DNA from: Gonocerus acuteangulatus
Lineage: Eukaryota; Arthropoda; Insecta; Hemiptera; Coreidae
Length of the DNA stretch: 64,000 bases
Direction: 5' to 3'
Assembly: GCA_946811695.1 (NCBI GenBank)
Contig: OX328124.1
Span: 63,384,860-63,448,859 of the forward strand
Both the position numbers and the translations under genes were made by a program. Position 1 is the stretch's first letter. Every line of letters starts with the position of its first letter. Positions 22,002 to 34,200 of this stretch are shown here, one piece after another. Below the pieces are notes generated by a model. That model ran no database searches and had not been told where the DNA came from. It saw nothing but the letters and a program-made list of their open reading frames with translations.

Positions 22002-22839
22002 AAAAGTCCGTCACGCAGGAGCTGCATAACTAAGCACTTTCCTCACAATTTGAGTAGTGTAGACTGCTTTCCAGAAAAATTTGCTTAAAATATCTTACAT
22101 AAATAAAATAAAAACATGAATAGTTCTCTTTTAATTTTTTAATGAGTAACTGATCAATTATTAATTTGCTTCCAGAGTTATGTTTACACATGGTAAACTA
22201 CGTAATAAATACAAAAAACCTCATATTATCGTATTTTGATCTAACGAAGGAACAGGATACAGTCCCTCTAGTGGTAGAAAACGCTCCTTGCGGCGGCCTT
22301 GCGAACCTACGCATGGCGGGCTATTCTATTGAAATATATTACAAAGTAAACCCCCCCTTTCCGGTTGACCGATTCAGCTCATTTTTACAACACTTCTTTC
22401 TCATGAGTTACCCACGACGTATACCGCGATTCGTTACAATACAGCAGAAATTACGACCAGTATGAGTATATTATTAATTTGGGTCCGGAGTAAACCCCCC
22501 CTCCGAATGAACCGATTTAGTTTAGTTTTACAACACATTTACCTGTAGATTACCACTACGAATACCGAGTTTCGTCCCCCCTCCTTATGAACCGATTTAG
22601 TTCATTTTTATATCTCACTTTTCTCTCTATATTACCACCACGAATACCAAGTTTCGTTGAAATATAACAAATATTACGACTGACATGGTCAAATTAGAGT
22701 TTTGGGTTTGGGGTAAAGCCCCCCTTCCGGTGGACCGAATTTGGTGGTTAACGAACTCGTTCAATCGTTTGCTAATTGAATGCTATATACCAAGTTTTGA
22801 GAGGAAAAAACAAACACTCTGGCCGCTATCTTGTTAATA

Positions 22840-22924
<85 letters not shown>

Positions 22925-23047
22925 TTTAACGGGGGTCATTTTCGGTGTCTACTAGGTAGGATCGATAAAGATTTGAAGAAATTTTTCAAAAGTTCCGTCA
23001 TGAGAGCAACCTCAATAGCTACTTTCCTTCGGAGGAAAGTGCTAAAA
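22002..23047 (+). mobile_element. HLE-B, full length
   Basis: 5' AAAAGTCCGTCACGCAGGAG, with AAGCACTTTCCTC 30 bp in. 3' hairpin ACTTTCCTTCGGAGGAAAGT and GCTAAAA. The microsatellite at 22840-22920 is (AC)n followed by (TA)n. It has fewer copies of the internal tandem unit than the 12-kb and 31-kb elements. Confidence 0.92.
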
Positions 23048-23785
23048 ATTGTGGGAAAAAAGGGGGGTGTCAATCGAATTTTGAACACCCTGTATTACTA
23101 ATTCAAACTTTACTATTGCATAATATAATTATTGTCTTAAAATCAGACAATTATAATTTAAAATAAGACTAAATAAACTTAGGATAAGATTTTAATTTTT
23201 TTTTTCTTATATCATTGACCCCACTGTGAGGTTCGAAACGAAAGACAGCGAGTAAGCTAATGCAATTGATTGAGAAAATAGGTCGATTTACGAGAAATGC
23301 CTAACGTTCTTTTCTGAAAATTTCGAAGAACAATTCGGCAAAAGGAAATTCGCCGTTAAAGGGCTGTGGTTCGGAGCTCGAGGAACCTGCCAAAGGAGAC
23401 AAGCGCATTCTTACAGAAACTCGGCCTAGATGTGAATAGCCTCCCACTCTTAGCCAAACAAATTTTGGTAGACTTCCTTGGGATCATCCACCATCGCATT
23501 TACGGTTAGAAACAATGAACAATCATAAGCAAATCAGTAAGGAGCAGAGTCATGTGTACAAAGTGATCTTTATTACCACCCCCGATTCCCCAGAAGTAAC
23601 CGACTCTTTGGATTAAACCACCTAGTCTTATAGATTAAACCTGGATCCTAGTGTTAAAAATAAACCAAAATAATTCATAAAAACATTTATCCCAAGACTG
23701 ATGGTTGAGCTGTGTGTTTTAGCGACCCCATTAATTTGGGCACCCTCACATTAATTTTTTAATAAAGTGTTCTTTCTTTCTTTCC
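23048..23785. other. repeat-like stretch, possible decayed coding sequence
   Basis: Positions 23060-23095 (GGGTGTCAATCGAATTTTGA) resemble 44540-44573, suggesting the end of another repeat family. Positions 23398-23508 keep one frame (FLQKLGLDVNSLPLLAKQIL, then VDFLGIIHHRIYG and a stop) that looks protein-like, but I cannot assign it. Confidence 0.3.
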
Positions 23786-24036
23786 TTCATATTTTCTGTA
23801 GGAGATTCGCATCTTTAAGAAATTACATTAAGAGGGGGATTATTTTGGTTGAATCACAGAGTTAAGATAGTTAATGATCGTTGCAGATTGTGCTTTTTAT
23901 ACAGATTTTCGTACCGGGGGCATTCTTCAAAGATATGGACTACGGTAATTTGTGTGTTACATTGGTTGCGTTTTGGGGATCTTATTTTGTAATAAGGTGA
24001 GAATGGGTTAATCGAGTGTGTCCGATTCTAGATTAA
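23786..24036 (-). pseudogene. Jockey-type LINE C-terminal relic
   Basis: On the minus strand RIGHTRLTHSHLITK is followed by a stop, and the frame then shifts. It aligns with the better preserved relic at 56735-57030, where the same segment continues into a zinc knuckle. The RIGHTRLTH motif is typical of the C-terminal region of Jockey/CR1-like polyproteins. It is 5'-truncated near 24036 and carries a stop and at least one frameshift. Confidence 0.75.
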
Positions 24037-24039
24037 ACC

Positions 24040-24841
24040 ACAAATTTGTTAAATTTTATAGGATAAAAATAATATAAATAAAAACTATCGCGTGTTAAAA
24101 AGCTATTAATAATGATTTTGTTCAAAATCGCTTCCAGATTTCTTAAAATAAAAGTAATTGATTTGGCAACAAAACTTTAAGAAAAGATCATTGATAGAAG
24201 ATAATTCAATCACTTATTGATCTGTTTCCGTTGAAATATTGTGTCTTTTTTCCGTTTAATACCCGCATCTCTAATTTTGAATAAATTAGTATTATTTTTG
24301 TGATATTAGTACGAGAAAGATAATTTTGCATCGTGGCTTTATTCAAATTAGTATATGATGATTTGAATGGATCAGAAAAAAAACATCGAATTTTTAAAGC
24401 AAAGATGCCTTCTACATAAGAAAAGACTATGTCATAATATGTAGGTAATGAATTTTGAGTATTTCCTTCTTTTTTTCTCTCTCTTGTCTAAAGAAAAAAT
24501 TGTTTATTTTTATATGAAATAAACCAAAAACTCCCAAAATATTTCCTAATCAATAGAAATATATTATAAATATTAGTTAAAAACAAATTTCTATTGACTA
24601 AAGATGCTAGGTTGGTAACAATTGGCCTATCGAATACAATAATATTGTATATATTATATCGATGTTACATACCAAGACTGATAGGAAAAACCATCACTGC
24701 CTACAGGCTGCTTGCCGTTTGAGAACTGACCTCTTTCTCGCAGCAAGCTAAACACCAAGGCTGCTCCCTCCTTTCTTCTGATAACTTCCAATCAGCACTT
24801 ATGCTGTGTACAAACAACACTAACTACACATGCTCCCTTCA
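24040..24841. other. no recognisable gene
   Basis: AT-rich. A short imperfect hairpin near 24545-24598 (CAATAGAAAT and ATTTCTATTG) is the only structure noted. Confidence 0.4.
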
Positions 24842-24849
24842 ATGTACTT

Positions 24850-24894
24850 CATGGGCGTATATAAGGGGGGGGGGCTAAGGGGGCTGCAGCCATG
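24850..24894 (+). mobile_element. 45-bp micro-MITE of the hAT-like family (copy 3)
   Basis: CATGGGCGTATATAAG, a G run, CTGCAGC and CATG, flanked by perfect 8-bp duplications ATGTACTT (24842-24849 and 24895-24902). Almost the whole family interior and most of one TIR are missing. Confidence 0.85.
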
Positions 24895-25029
24895 ATGTAC
24901 TTAATCTATACACCTCACTGCATATCTACGTGTACGGGTGCATTCCACAAATCTAGAAGGAGGTTGGTTGGATTGGGCTTTAAGGCAAACAACTTATTAT
25001 TGCCCGATTTATTGAGGTATTCATGTCAC

Positions 25030-25193
25030 ATCAGTGTCTTTTTTAGCATAAATATGCTTTAGCGATGACTAAACTGAAAAAAAAAAGCGTTATAAAAAAG
25101 TGTTCGCGCATGCGCGGTGGCCATGTAGGAAACCTTTGGCGCTCGGGCATGTTTTTTTTTTTTTCCATTGTTTGTTTTTTCATACATACATAC

Positions 25194-25196
<3 letters not shown>
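25030..25196. repeat. second copy of the TAGCATAAATATGCTTTAG repeat
   Basis: Matches 7042-7120 (TTTAGCATAAATATGCTTTA, ACTAAACTGAAAAAAAAAA). It ends near a T run at 25150. No assignment. Confidence 0.5.
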
Positions 25197-25241
<45 letters not shown>

Positions 25242-25256
25242 TATTTATCAAATTTT

Positions 25257-25302
<46 letters not shown>

Positions 25303-25398
25303 TTGAACCACCGTTATTTTCGGTTTCTAGGGGTTCTGAAACGCAAAATTTTCTAGTCGGCACTTCCGGATTGTTTCATGAGATCAACCTTATAAAGA
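25197..25398 (+). mobile_element. HLE-A 3' region, hairpin lost
   Basis: Compound (TA)n tracts (25197-25300) followed by AAATTTGAACCACCGTTATT up to GAGATCAACCTTATAAAG. It stops before the terminal hairpin. Confidence 0.75.
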
Positions 25399-25516
25399 CT
25401 CTACAGGCTAGTAGTTTAACCTCCGTTTAATACTCAGGAGCATTGCGTCTGTCTTATGAATTATACAGAGGCTTAATAACTTTAAATTCCAGGAAGTGTA
25501 GCTACTCTATGTTAAG

Positions 25517-25657
25517 CCGGCCACACACTATCAGGTACGCCTGACAGGTATACCTGATCAGGTGTACCTGATAGTCTGTGGTAGAAATAATTAGCCTCTC
25601 AGGCGACCTGACACCTGATTAAAATTCGATCAGTTCCAAATGACTTGAGTAGACTTG

Positions 25658-25699
<42 letters not shown>

Positions 25700-26283
25700 C
25701 AGTTGTCAGGTGTACCTGATCAGGTCTCAGTTTTCAACAACTCTGATTTGTATTTTCAATTTTGATTTGTTTTACCATTGTGGCCGGTTTATTTATTTCT
25801 TTAGCAAATCAATTTACAGTGAAAAATGTCGCAAAGAAATAATGAAGTTCTTTGTGAGTTCATCAAAATTTATAATAGAGAACCATGCTTTCTGTTTTCC
25901 ACGTTGGAGTACCCCTCCATTGTGGGAGTTACCACAATAGAGATGCTGCTTACCGGAAATTAGTGGACAAATTGAAGGAAATAGATCCAAATTGTGATAA
26001 TTATCAGATTATAATCTGTTGGTTCATCCCTTTATTCATTCTGAGGAGATGGATATGGGTAAATTTATTTCTTCTCTGCAACCATTCCATACACCACATG
26101 CGTTTTTTTCCGATTGTTTTTACACGTTGCAAAAATTACAGCAAATAAAGAGAGATAAAGTAGATCATCTCCTGGAGGATGTTGAAAATTGACAAACATG
26201 TCAGGTATACCTGAAGACTGTGGGTGACAGGTACACCTGATCAGTTGTACCTGTCAGGTGTGCCTGATAGTGTGTGGCCGGCT
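25517..26283 (+). mobile_element. PIF/Harbinger-like element with TTA target duplication
   Basis: Terminal inverted repeats begin AGCCGGCCACACACTATCAG on both sides, and subterminal ACCTGATCAGG palindromes repeat several times. TTA precedes the left end and follows the right end, matching the 3-bp TWA target duplication of PIF/Harbinger. The element is 767 bp and contains a (TG)n tract (25659-25698) and a relic MADF-domain ORF. It has no transposase, so it would depend on a relative. Confidence 0.75.
25826..26191 (+). pseudogene. MADF-domain protein relic inside Harbinger-like element
   Basis: The ORF starts MSQRNNEVLCEFIKIYNREP, like the first helix of a MADF/Myb-SANT-like domain. After a frameshift near 25907-25940 it continues RDAAYRKLVDKLKEIDPNCD, the second and third helices of MADF. 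A third frame ends LQKLQQIKRDKVDHLLEDVE N and a stop at 26191. Harbinger elements typically carry a second gene for a Myb/SANT/MADF-type DNA-binding protein that acts with the transposase, so content and TIRs agree. At least two frameshifts inactivate it. An exapted host MADF gene is the alternative, but its position between the TIRs argues against that. Confidence 0.65.
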
Positions 26284-26530
26284 TTATTGTCCCTCTTACA
26301 TGACAATAACATTGTGTGACTTCAAATAAATATTATGAGTGCCATCTATTTGAAGCTTATGCTTCATTAGATGAATTAACTTGCTATGTTGTGATGCTAA
26401 GTCCTGTGATATTATTGGATACACTCCTGAATCAGCTTATTCTGAGCTCAAATCTCAGCCTGAAAAGTTAATTTATCTAGAAAATAAAAATTTGTTTTGT
26501 TTTAATAGTTCAATTAAAACAAAACAAAGA
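26284..26530. other. no recognisable gene
   Basis: Short AT-rich spacer between the Harbinger-like element and HLE-C. Confidence 0.4.
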
Positions 26531-27128
26531 AAAACAAGTCTGTCACAAAAAGCACATTCCTCAGAATGCTGGTAATGTTTGCTGTATTCGTGAATAATTT
26601 GCTTACAATAACCTATATAAATTCAAATCAAACACAAATACTTTTTTTATTTAATTTATAGATTTCCACAAGTGAAGCAACAAACTTGAATACTTTCAGC
26701 ATTTTATATTTGTAAATAACAGCCGACTTAATTATTAATTTTTTTTCAGAGTAAACTCGAACTTTTAATGGACCGTTTTTGATTTTTTTTTTACAATATA
26801 TTTTTGTTGCAAGGAAGTACAAATAACGCCCAGCACTACCCAATTAATAATTTGGTTCCAGAGTAAATCTCCGTCTTAATGAGCAGATTCAGTGTATTTT
26901 TACAAAACATCTTTCTCTTTATATACTTATGACGTACACCGAGTTTCTTTGCAATTTAACGAAATTATGGCCGGTATGGGCAAGTTAGTAATTTAAGTCC
27001 AGAGTAAAACTCCCCTTTGGATGGACCGATTTTGGTGGTTAACGATCTTGTTCTATCATTTGCTACGGGAATGATATATATCAAGTTTCATGGTGAAAAA
27101 AAAAACTATGGTCGCTATCCTGTTTACA

Positions 27129-27189
<61 letters not shown>

Positions 27190-27202
27190 ATATATATATA
27201 AT
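26531..27202 (+). mobile_element. HLE-C copy, 3' end lost
   Basis: 5' tip AACAAGTCTGTCACAAAAAG, then GCACATTCCTCAGAATGC. Internal blocks CGTACACCGAGTTTC, GGTGGTTAACGATCTTG and TCATGGTGAAAAAAAAAACT. It ends in (TA)n at 27125-27200 with no 3' hairpin following. Confidence 0.65.
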
Positions 27203-27319
27203 GATATTTTACATTACATATTTAAAAGTTTTAAAATTAACACAGAAAATTCGGAAAATCAAAAAGCTCATTGATATGTTAAATTCATTGGGATAAACAA
27301 ATATTATTGGTTATATTTG

Positions 27320-27600
27320 TCTAGCATTGGATACAGTTAGCATTGGAGACCGGTAGTACGCTCCCGCCAAAAAACAACGCCATTCCTTATGCAGCTCTAG
27401 TAGAGTCTGTTACAAGCCAGTCTGTGAAAAGGTAGCTCCAGTCTCATAGAGTTCAGTCGGTTACAAGCGGTTTAGTGGAATGGAAGAAACAGTCTGTTAC
27501 AAGCCAGTCTGTGAAAAGGTGGATCCAGTCTCATATGTCAGTCTATTGAAAGCAGTTCAGTCTGTTGAGTTAAAAGGAAGATCATAAGTGCAGTTCAGTG
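27320..27600. repeat. short dispersed duplication CAGTCTGTTACAAGCCAGTC
   Basis: CAGTCTGTTACAAGCCAGTC and TGTGAAAAGGT occur twice, at about 27411-27445 and 27499-27532, with looser copies of CAGTC between and after. It lies just left of the fold-back element and may be part of it. Confidence 0.5.
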
Positions 27601-27611
27601 AAAAAAAGGGT

Positions 27612-28557
27612 ACTTATGTATTAGTTGCACCGGTCTCGAGAACTGGCTCCCAGTCAGTGATCCGGATCAGGCAATATGGCGACCTATTATTAAGACCAAG
27701 ACCAAGTCTTAATATTATCAACGAGTTGGATTGACTAGAGTTTCGATTATCCTTGAGCAAGCGTAGCGAGCGGAAACACATAGCAATTCTGCCATTAACA
27801 TAAGTCCTTTTAATTTCCTAGATTGCTTAACATTACAATTATTTTAATTTAATGATTAGATTAGATTGTCTCCATTATAAGAGCGGAAATGAAAACATCT
27901 AGCATTTCTATTGGTTGAGCAATTTGGTCTTTTGGGCAATTTCATTGGTTGTTCTCTTTTCCGCTCTAGTCTTTATTGTTTTGAGTGCCTTGCTCTTAAA
28001 TTCGTCTCCTTTAAAATTTATTGCTTTAGTGAGTTGTAGAATTTATATGGCGACAAAGAAATAGAAAAGAAAATAGAGACCCGTTTGAAGCAATATTAAA
28101 TTGCATATCGACCCATTTTCCACCGAAAAACCAGTGATCAATATTACCAACGAGTTGGATTAACTACAATTTCAATAACGTTGAGCGAACGTACCGACCG
28201 GAAACGCATAGCAATTTTTTTTACGTCGCATTTGCGCCATTATATTGGAAACTAGCGCCGACTCTTGGCCATTAGATTACATAACATTAGCAATTATTAA
28301 ATTAAAATAATATCTAATGTTAAGTAATCTAGTGAATTAAAAGGACTTATGTTAATGGCAGAATTGCTACGTGTTTCCGCTCGCTACGCTTGCTCAAGGA
28401 TAATCGAAACTCTAGTCAATCCAACTCGTTGATAATATTAAGACTTGGTCTTGGTCTTAATAATAGGTCCCATATTGAAATTGTCGCCATATTGCCTGGT
28501 CCGGATCACTGACTGGGAGCCAGTTCTCGAGACCGGTGCAACTAATACGTAAGTATC
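27612..28557. mobile_element. large fold-back element
   Basis: The left arm (about 27612-27860) and the inverse right arm (about 28290-28557) match for about 245 bp, beginning TACTTATGTATTAGTTGCAC. Each arm holds CGAGTTGGATTGACTAGAG and GAGCAAGCGTAGCGAGCGGA. The middle has a third direct copy of this core (about 28156-28213), a SINE-3-like tail at about 28217-28272 and no convincing ORF. Flanking A runs hint at, but do not prove, a target duplication. Confidence 0.8.
28217..28272 (-). repeat. degenerate SINE-3 tail
   Basis: T run, TACGTCGCAT and ACTAGCGCCGACTC resemble the SINE-3 poly(A)-side tail. No head is present. Confidence 0.35.
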
Positions 28558-28868
28558 AAAAAAAGATAGTTTTAAAGATCCTGTCATGTGCAGCTAATAC
28601 CAAGCTGGCTTTATATCAGGTAATGCTTGTTTATCTATGCCTGGATATATGAGTTTATATACTTATCTATGAGTTTTTTCTTCTTTTGTTTTGGCTTTTT
28701 ATTATTTAAAATTATCTTTGTTTTACTTTACTGGACTCGAACCCGACCCCTGAGATAAAGAGTTTTTAAAATTAAATATTATAAAATTTGTATTAAATTG
28801 GCTCCTAACGTAGAGGCGTACGTAAATAAACTTATTATAAATCTTTCATTTTTTTAAAATTATATTAT

Positions 28869-28871
<3 letters not shown>

Positions 28872-28938
<67 letters not shown>

Positions 28939-28965
28939 ACACACACACATGTACATATATATATA

Positions 28966-29009
<44 letters not shown>

Positions 29010-29144
29010 TACTTGTAAATATAAATAAATACGTTTTAACGGGGGATATTTTCTATCTATATGCTATCTTTTAGGTAGAGTCGATGAAGATCGTGAGTTC
29101 AACCTCAATAGCTGCATTCCTTCGGAAAGTGCTAAAAGAGTGAG
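28872..29144 (+). mobile_element. HLE-B/C 3' end with compound microsatellite
   Basis: (TA)n-(CA)n-(TA)n from about 28872 to 29012, then GTTTTAACGGGGGATATTTT, CCTCAATAGCTGCATTCCTT and CGGAAAGTGCTAAAA. The 5' half is absent. Confidence 0.75.
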
Positions 29145-29581
29145 ACAGTGAAACATTTTCTTCTTCTTCCAATTCCGGTCACTGACTTTTAAATCTTAAA
29201 TTCCAAATTATTCCCCAAAAATATAAAATAAAACTTAACTTTTTTTTTTAAAGATATCAGTATTACTCAATATACTAAGGGAATATATAATTCAACTCTC
29301 ACAATAAATGAGTACAGTTTTTACACATGCCATGAGGTATTTTTTTTTCAGAGCACATAAAGCGCTTAATTATTTAACCCCAGGTATCCTGTTTTGTTTT
29401 CGAGGCCACTTATTACCTGAGATACATCATAGAGAAGTACGGTGAAGTTTAAATTTCAATTGGAAAACTGAATCATTATGTTCAAAATAAATTAAATTTG
29501 CCTTTTGACAGGTTCTAATGCAAAACGGTGTTGCATTACAGCCAAGAAAAGAGAAAACCTCTTTTACTTTAAGGGTATCAT
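29145..29581. other. region downstream of the SLC17-like gene
   Basis: AT-rich. The 3' UTR on the minus strand should lie here, but I found no clear AATAAA on that strand close to the stop codon. Confidence 0.4.
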
Positions 29582-29749
29582 TCATGGATTTTCAAGATCA
29601 TCTTCCTTAACCGACTTCTGTCTTTCTGAATTTCTTCCGGCATTCCAGCTTTGTACGTCAGCAGTTCCAAAAATGACGAATACTGTTTCTCCCAAGGCAA
29701 AAATTGCATCTGAGATTAAGAAAACTATTCTCCACTGTGCGACATTGTC
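29582..29749 (-). CDS. SLC17-like gene, last coding exon
   Basis: Acceptor TTTGTTTAG|GACAATG, then DNVAQWRIVFLISDAIFALG, ending KEDDLENP and TGA at 29584-29582. This is the final transmembrane helix and the cytoplasmic tail. WRIVF and the FGTADVQSWN stretch match the family's C-terminus. It starts in phase 0, agreeing with the previous exon. Confidence 0.92.
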   Translation of the reverse strand, partial: DNVAQWRIVFLISDAIFALGETVFVIFGTADVQSWNAGRNSERQKSVKEDDLENP

Positions 29750-30671
29750 CTAAACAAAAAAAAAAAAGAAGAAAGGATTAAGCAATAATTCTTAAAACAT
29801 GTCAAGTGTGGGATAATTTAAAATAAAATTCTCATGTGAGTATTTCAAAATGGAAACATGAAATAGAAGTATTTAATGAAGTTCAAATGATACTGTGTTT
29901 CATTCAACACCTTAAGATCTTAAATAATTATAAATATTTTCTCCTTTAGGCTTCCCCGCTGGGGCATCATCTTTCTTGTCTCCCGGCTTCTTTCTCCAGC
30001 GGTGCTTGTTCCATGGCCGTACACCGGTCATAAAGAAGCCGGGAGACGAGAAAAAGAATATATAAATATACATTATATAAATTATACCTTTATGAGATGT
30101 GTTCAAGCTATAAATATGCAAGAATTAAGTTGATAACAACAGCAGAATGTGAGGATAAAGAAATAGAAAAGAGCATAAATGGTTTTTCATAAAAATGAAA
30201 AGCATTGCTGAAAATAACTGAATTCTCATGCTTCCTAGGGACTTTTTATTGTCATTCTAGTAGTTCCGCTAGTTCACCAGTAGATAGTACTTGATGTCTA
30301 TCTAACTTGCTCTTGTCTCCTCTAGTAGGACTAAGTTCAATAATGAGTAAATGTGCGAAGAGAAATACAAAATGAGCTCTGTGTAACTTGCATCACTAAC
30401 CAAATAAATTCCACCTGACCTGCAAAACGCCTGTGTATTGAATGTAGTGTTTAACATTTTAATGCCAAAAAGAAGAGAATGAAGAAGAAGTAGAAGTTTT
30501 GCAACAAATTTATCGAGCCAACAGAATTAAAATCAATTTACATAAGCAAATGAACCAGAATCTGTAACTAAAAACTTGATTCAGAAAACAATGTAGAAAA
30601 TTAAGTTATTTGAAAAGACAAAGAGCTAGAAGAAAGGTGGTTAAGTTCAAAATACCTGAAACAACAGATAT

Positions 30672-30735
<64 letters not shown>

Positions 30736-31154
30736 AATAATATATGATTACTTACATTACTAGTTACTATTATGCCAGCAATAGACGGGCCTAGGATTGA
30801 TGTCAAGTTGGCCAGACCATTTGTTATTCCCATTAAAGTACCAGCAAAATTTGGTGAGAGATCCAGATGGTTTAACATGTAGCCACTGTACGTTCCTGCA
30901 TTCAATCCCACAGCGACTGTCAAAAGCGCTATTGCACCTGTTTTGTCCGTATTGAGTAGCGCTAGGAGGGTAAGTGCAATTGCTCCTCCATACAATGCTA
31001 AACATAGGAAAAAGTACAGAGATGTAGTTTTTTTTAGCACTTTCCTCCGAAGGAAAGTAGCGATTGAGGTTGGACTCATGACGGAATTTTTGAATAATTT
31101 CTTCAAATCTTTATCGATCCTACCTAGTAGACACCGAAAATGACCCCCGTTAAA

Positions 31155-31237
<83 letters not shown>

Positions 31238-34200
31238 AATGTGTCTGTTAACACGATAGCGGCCAGAGTTTTTGTTTTTTCGTCACGAAACTTGGTATAT
31301 AGCATTCAATTAGCAAACGATTGAACGAGTTCGTTAACCACCAAAGTCGGTCCACCGGAAGGGGGGGTTTACCCCGAATCCAAAACACTAATTTTACTAT
31401 GTCAGCCGTAATATTTGTTATATTTCAACGAAACTTGGTATTCGTAGTGGTAATATAGAGAGTAAAGTGAGATATAAAAATGAACTAAATTGGTTCATTA
31501 GAAGGGGGGGTTTACTCCGGACCCACAATACCAATTCGCCACTACCAGCCGTGATTTTTGGTATATTTCGACGAAACTCGGTATTCGTAGTGGTAATCCA
31601 CAGGTAAATATGTGTTGTAAAAATAAAATAAATCGGTTCATTCGGAGGGGGGGGGGGTTTACTCCGGACCCACAATACCAATTCGCCACTACCAGCCGTG
31701 ATTTTTGGTATATTTCGACAAAACTCGGTATTCGTAGTGGTAATCTACAAGTAAATATGTGTTGTAAAAATAAACTAAATCGGTTCATTAGAAGGGGGGG
31801 TTTACTCTGGACCCAAATTCCTACTGGTCGTAATTTCTGCTGTATTGTAACGAAACGCGGTATACGTCGTGGGTAACTCATGAGAAAGAAGTGTTGTAAA
31901 AATGAGCTGAATCGGTCAATCGGAAAGCGGGGGTTTAATTTGTAATATATTTCAATAGAAAAGCCCGCCAGCCGTAGGTTCACAAAGCCGCCGCAAGGAG
32001 CGCTTTCTACCACTAGAGTGACTGTATCCTGTTCCTGCCTTAGATCAAAATATGATAATATGAGGTTTTTTGTATTTATTACGTAGTACAATAGGTACCA
32101 TGTGTCAACACAACTCTGGAAGCTAATTAATAATTGATCAGTTACTCATTACAAATTTAAAAGAGAACTATTCATGTTTTCATTTCATTTATGTAGGATA
32201 TTTTAAGCAAATTGTTCTGGAAAGCAGTCTACACTGCTCTTCTGAGGAAAGTGCTTAGTTATGCAGGTCCTGCGAGACGGACTTTTATTAAATAAATTAA
32301 GTGCTGAAAGTTAGCACTGCTTTGTTTAATATAATTTTGATTAGAAACTAGCAGAAAATTTACTACCTGACTTGAAATAACTTTTATCTGTCTTTACAAA
32401 TTTCAATTATGACTATATTTTACATTCTCTTTTAAATATATTTTTATCATTGTCTAAAATGTGAAGATAAATAAAAAGTATGTTTTTATCACATTCCTCC
32501 AAGGAAAATAGCTATTTAGGTTGCACTCATGACAGAAGGTTTGAAAAATGTCTTCAAATCTTTATCGATCCTACTTAGGAGAAACAGAAAATGACCCCCG
32601 TTAAAATTTATTTATCTATATATATATATGTGTGTGTGTCTGTTAACACAACAGCCACCAGAGTTTTTGTTTTTTCGTCACAAAACTTCGTATGTAGCAT
32701 TCACTTAGCAAACAATTGAACAAGTTCGTTAACCACCAAAATCGGCCCACCGGAAGGGGGAGGGTTTACCCCGGACCCAAAATACTAATATGGTAATGCA
32801 GAGAGAAATCCATTCTGTAAATATGTAGAGAATAACTACTGTCAATAAATGCAAGTGGAAAAACAATGTTTTTTTTTTTTTAACAAAACAATTTTACACC
32901 AATAAAACTGTTGCAAAGTATATTTGCTTTTAATGAGTATTTGTATAATTTTTTAAATTATTTCAGGAGGAGGACTACTCAATTCTGAATAAGAACTATA
33001 TTTCTTGAAGACATGTAGAATGCAAGCAGATTATGAATCATTGCTCCAGAGTATATCCAGTAAGGGGAGAGAAGTTTGAGTTTATTATTTTTTAAGAAGA
33101 ATTTATTTTAAAGAAATTCTCTTATTAGAAGTTTAACATCCCTATTCAAATTTGACCAAGTATTGAAGCTTAACTAATCAGAAGAATAAACACTACTGTC
33201 GCATGGCCACGGAAAAAAGTAAATAAATACTATTTACATACCATAACAGTTTTGTTTTTTCAAAGATGAGTATTGTTGGAAAACAGCTAATGAGAACTGA
33301 AATTGATCATGAATTTTGCTTTAGATTTTTCGGCTTGCTGATTTGACTGACTGATGCAATGTATGTAAACTTTTACAAGAGACCTTTAAGGCTCCTTCGC
33401 CAGGCTATATTCTGGTGAACTGTCTCCTAGCTTCTCTCCCAAACAGTTATATGGATCTTCCTTCATGACGTTTTGTCGTTTTCCTCATATGTTGCGTGTA
33501 TTATGGAATCTGCTGATGAGCTACATTCTCTATATTGCTGAATTCTCAAAACATTCTAATTTTAAGGTGGCCTGGCCGAATATGAGAAAATGTTTTAAGA
33601 ACTAGGAAAATCACAAAGAAATCAGAGTACAGGTCACCAGTATCTTGCATTGAATCATCCACGCGTGACAATGTCCCATCCCCTGAGTTCCCTCCTAGTC
33701 AGTATTAAATATTAGTTGTCTTATTTTTTTTATTTATAAATTTCTTTTTCTTATCTTCTGAGGTCGAAATCTTATTAATTCATAATGCAAACCAAGGTGA
33801 GGAATAACCCTTTAAAGCTCAAAATATACTTTTATTACATGATCTCTACGTTTCGGACTATTCCTCCATCATCAGGAGTGCATGTCCTGTCAATAAATAA
33901 TGTTACATTTAAACGCCATAAATTAAATAAAAATGATTCCTAAAATGAACCATGTCAATAAATACAAATTAAAACATTCATTATCTCACATCCATATTAG
34001 AAGACCTTATATTGACATGGTTCCTTTTAGGAATCATTTTTATTTAATTTATGACGTTTAAATGTAACATTATTTATTGACAGGACATGCACTCCTGAAG
34101 ATGGACAAATAGTCCGAAACGTAGAGATCATGTAACAAAAGTATATTTTGAGCTTTGAAGGGTTATTCCTCACCTTGGTTTGCATTATTGTAAATTTTGT

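Larger units (their letters stand above)
33782..34188. mobile_element. MITE with about 175-bp inverted repeats
   Basis: ATAATGCAAACCAAGGTGAG at the left and its inverse at the right. The arms match over about 175 bp with a few differences and enclose about 50 bp. Inside each arm is a hammerhead-like motif. The flanks give no unambiguous target duplication because the terminal ATAATGC is itself symmetric. Confidence 0.85.

Noticed and set aside
33851..34120. A functional hammerhead ribozyme
   Set aside because: The core strings are present, but an extra base precedes stem II and stems I and III are not convincing. Kept only as a motif.
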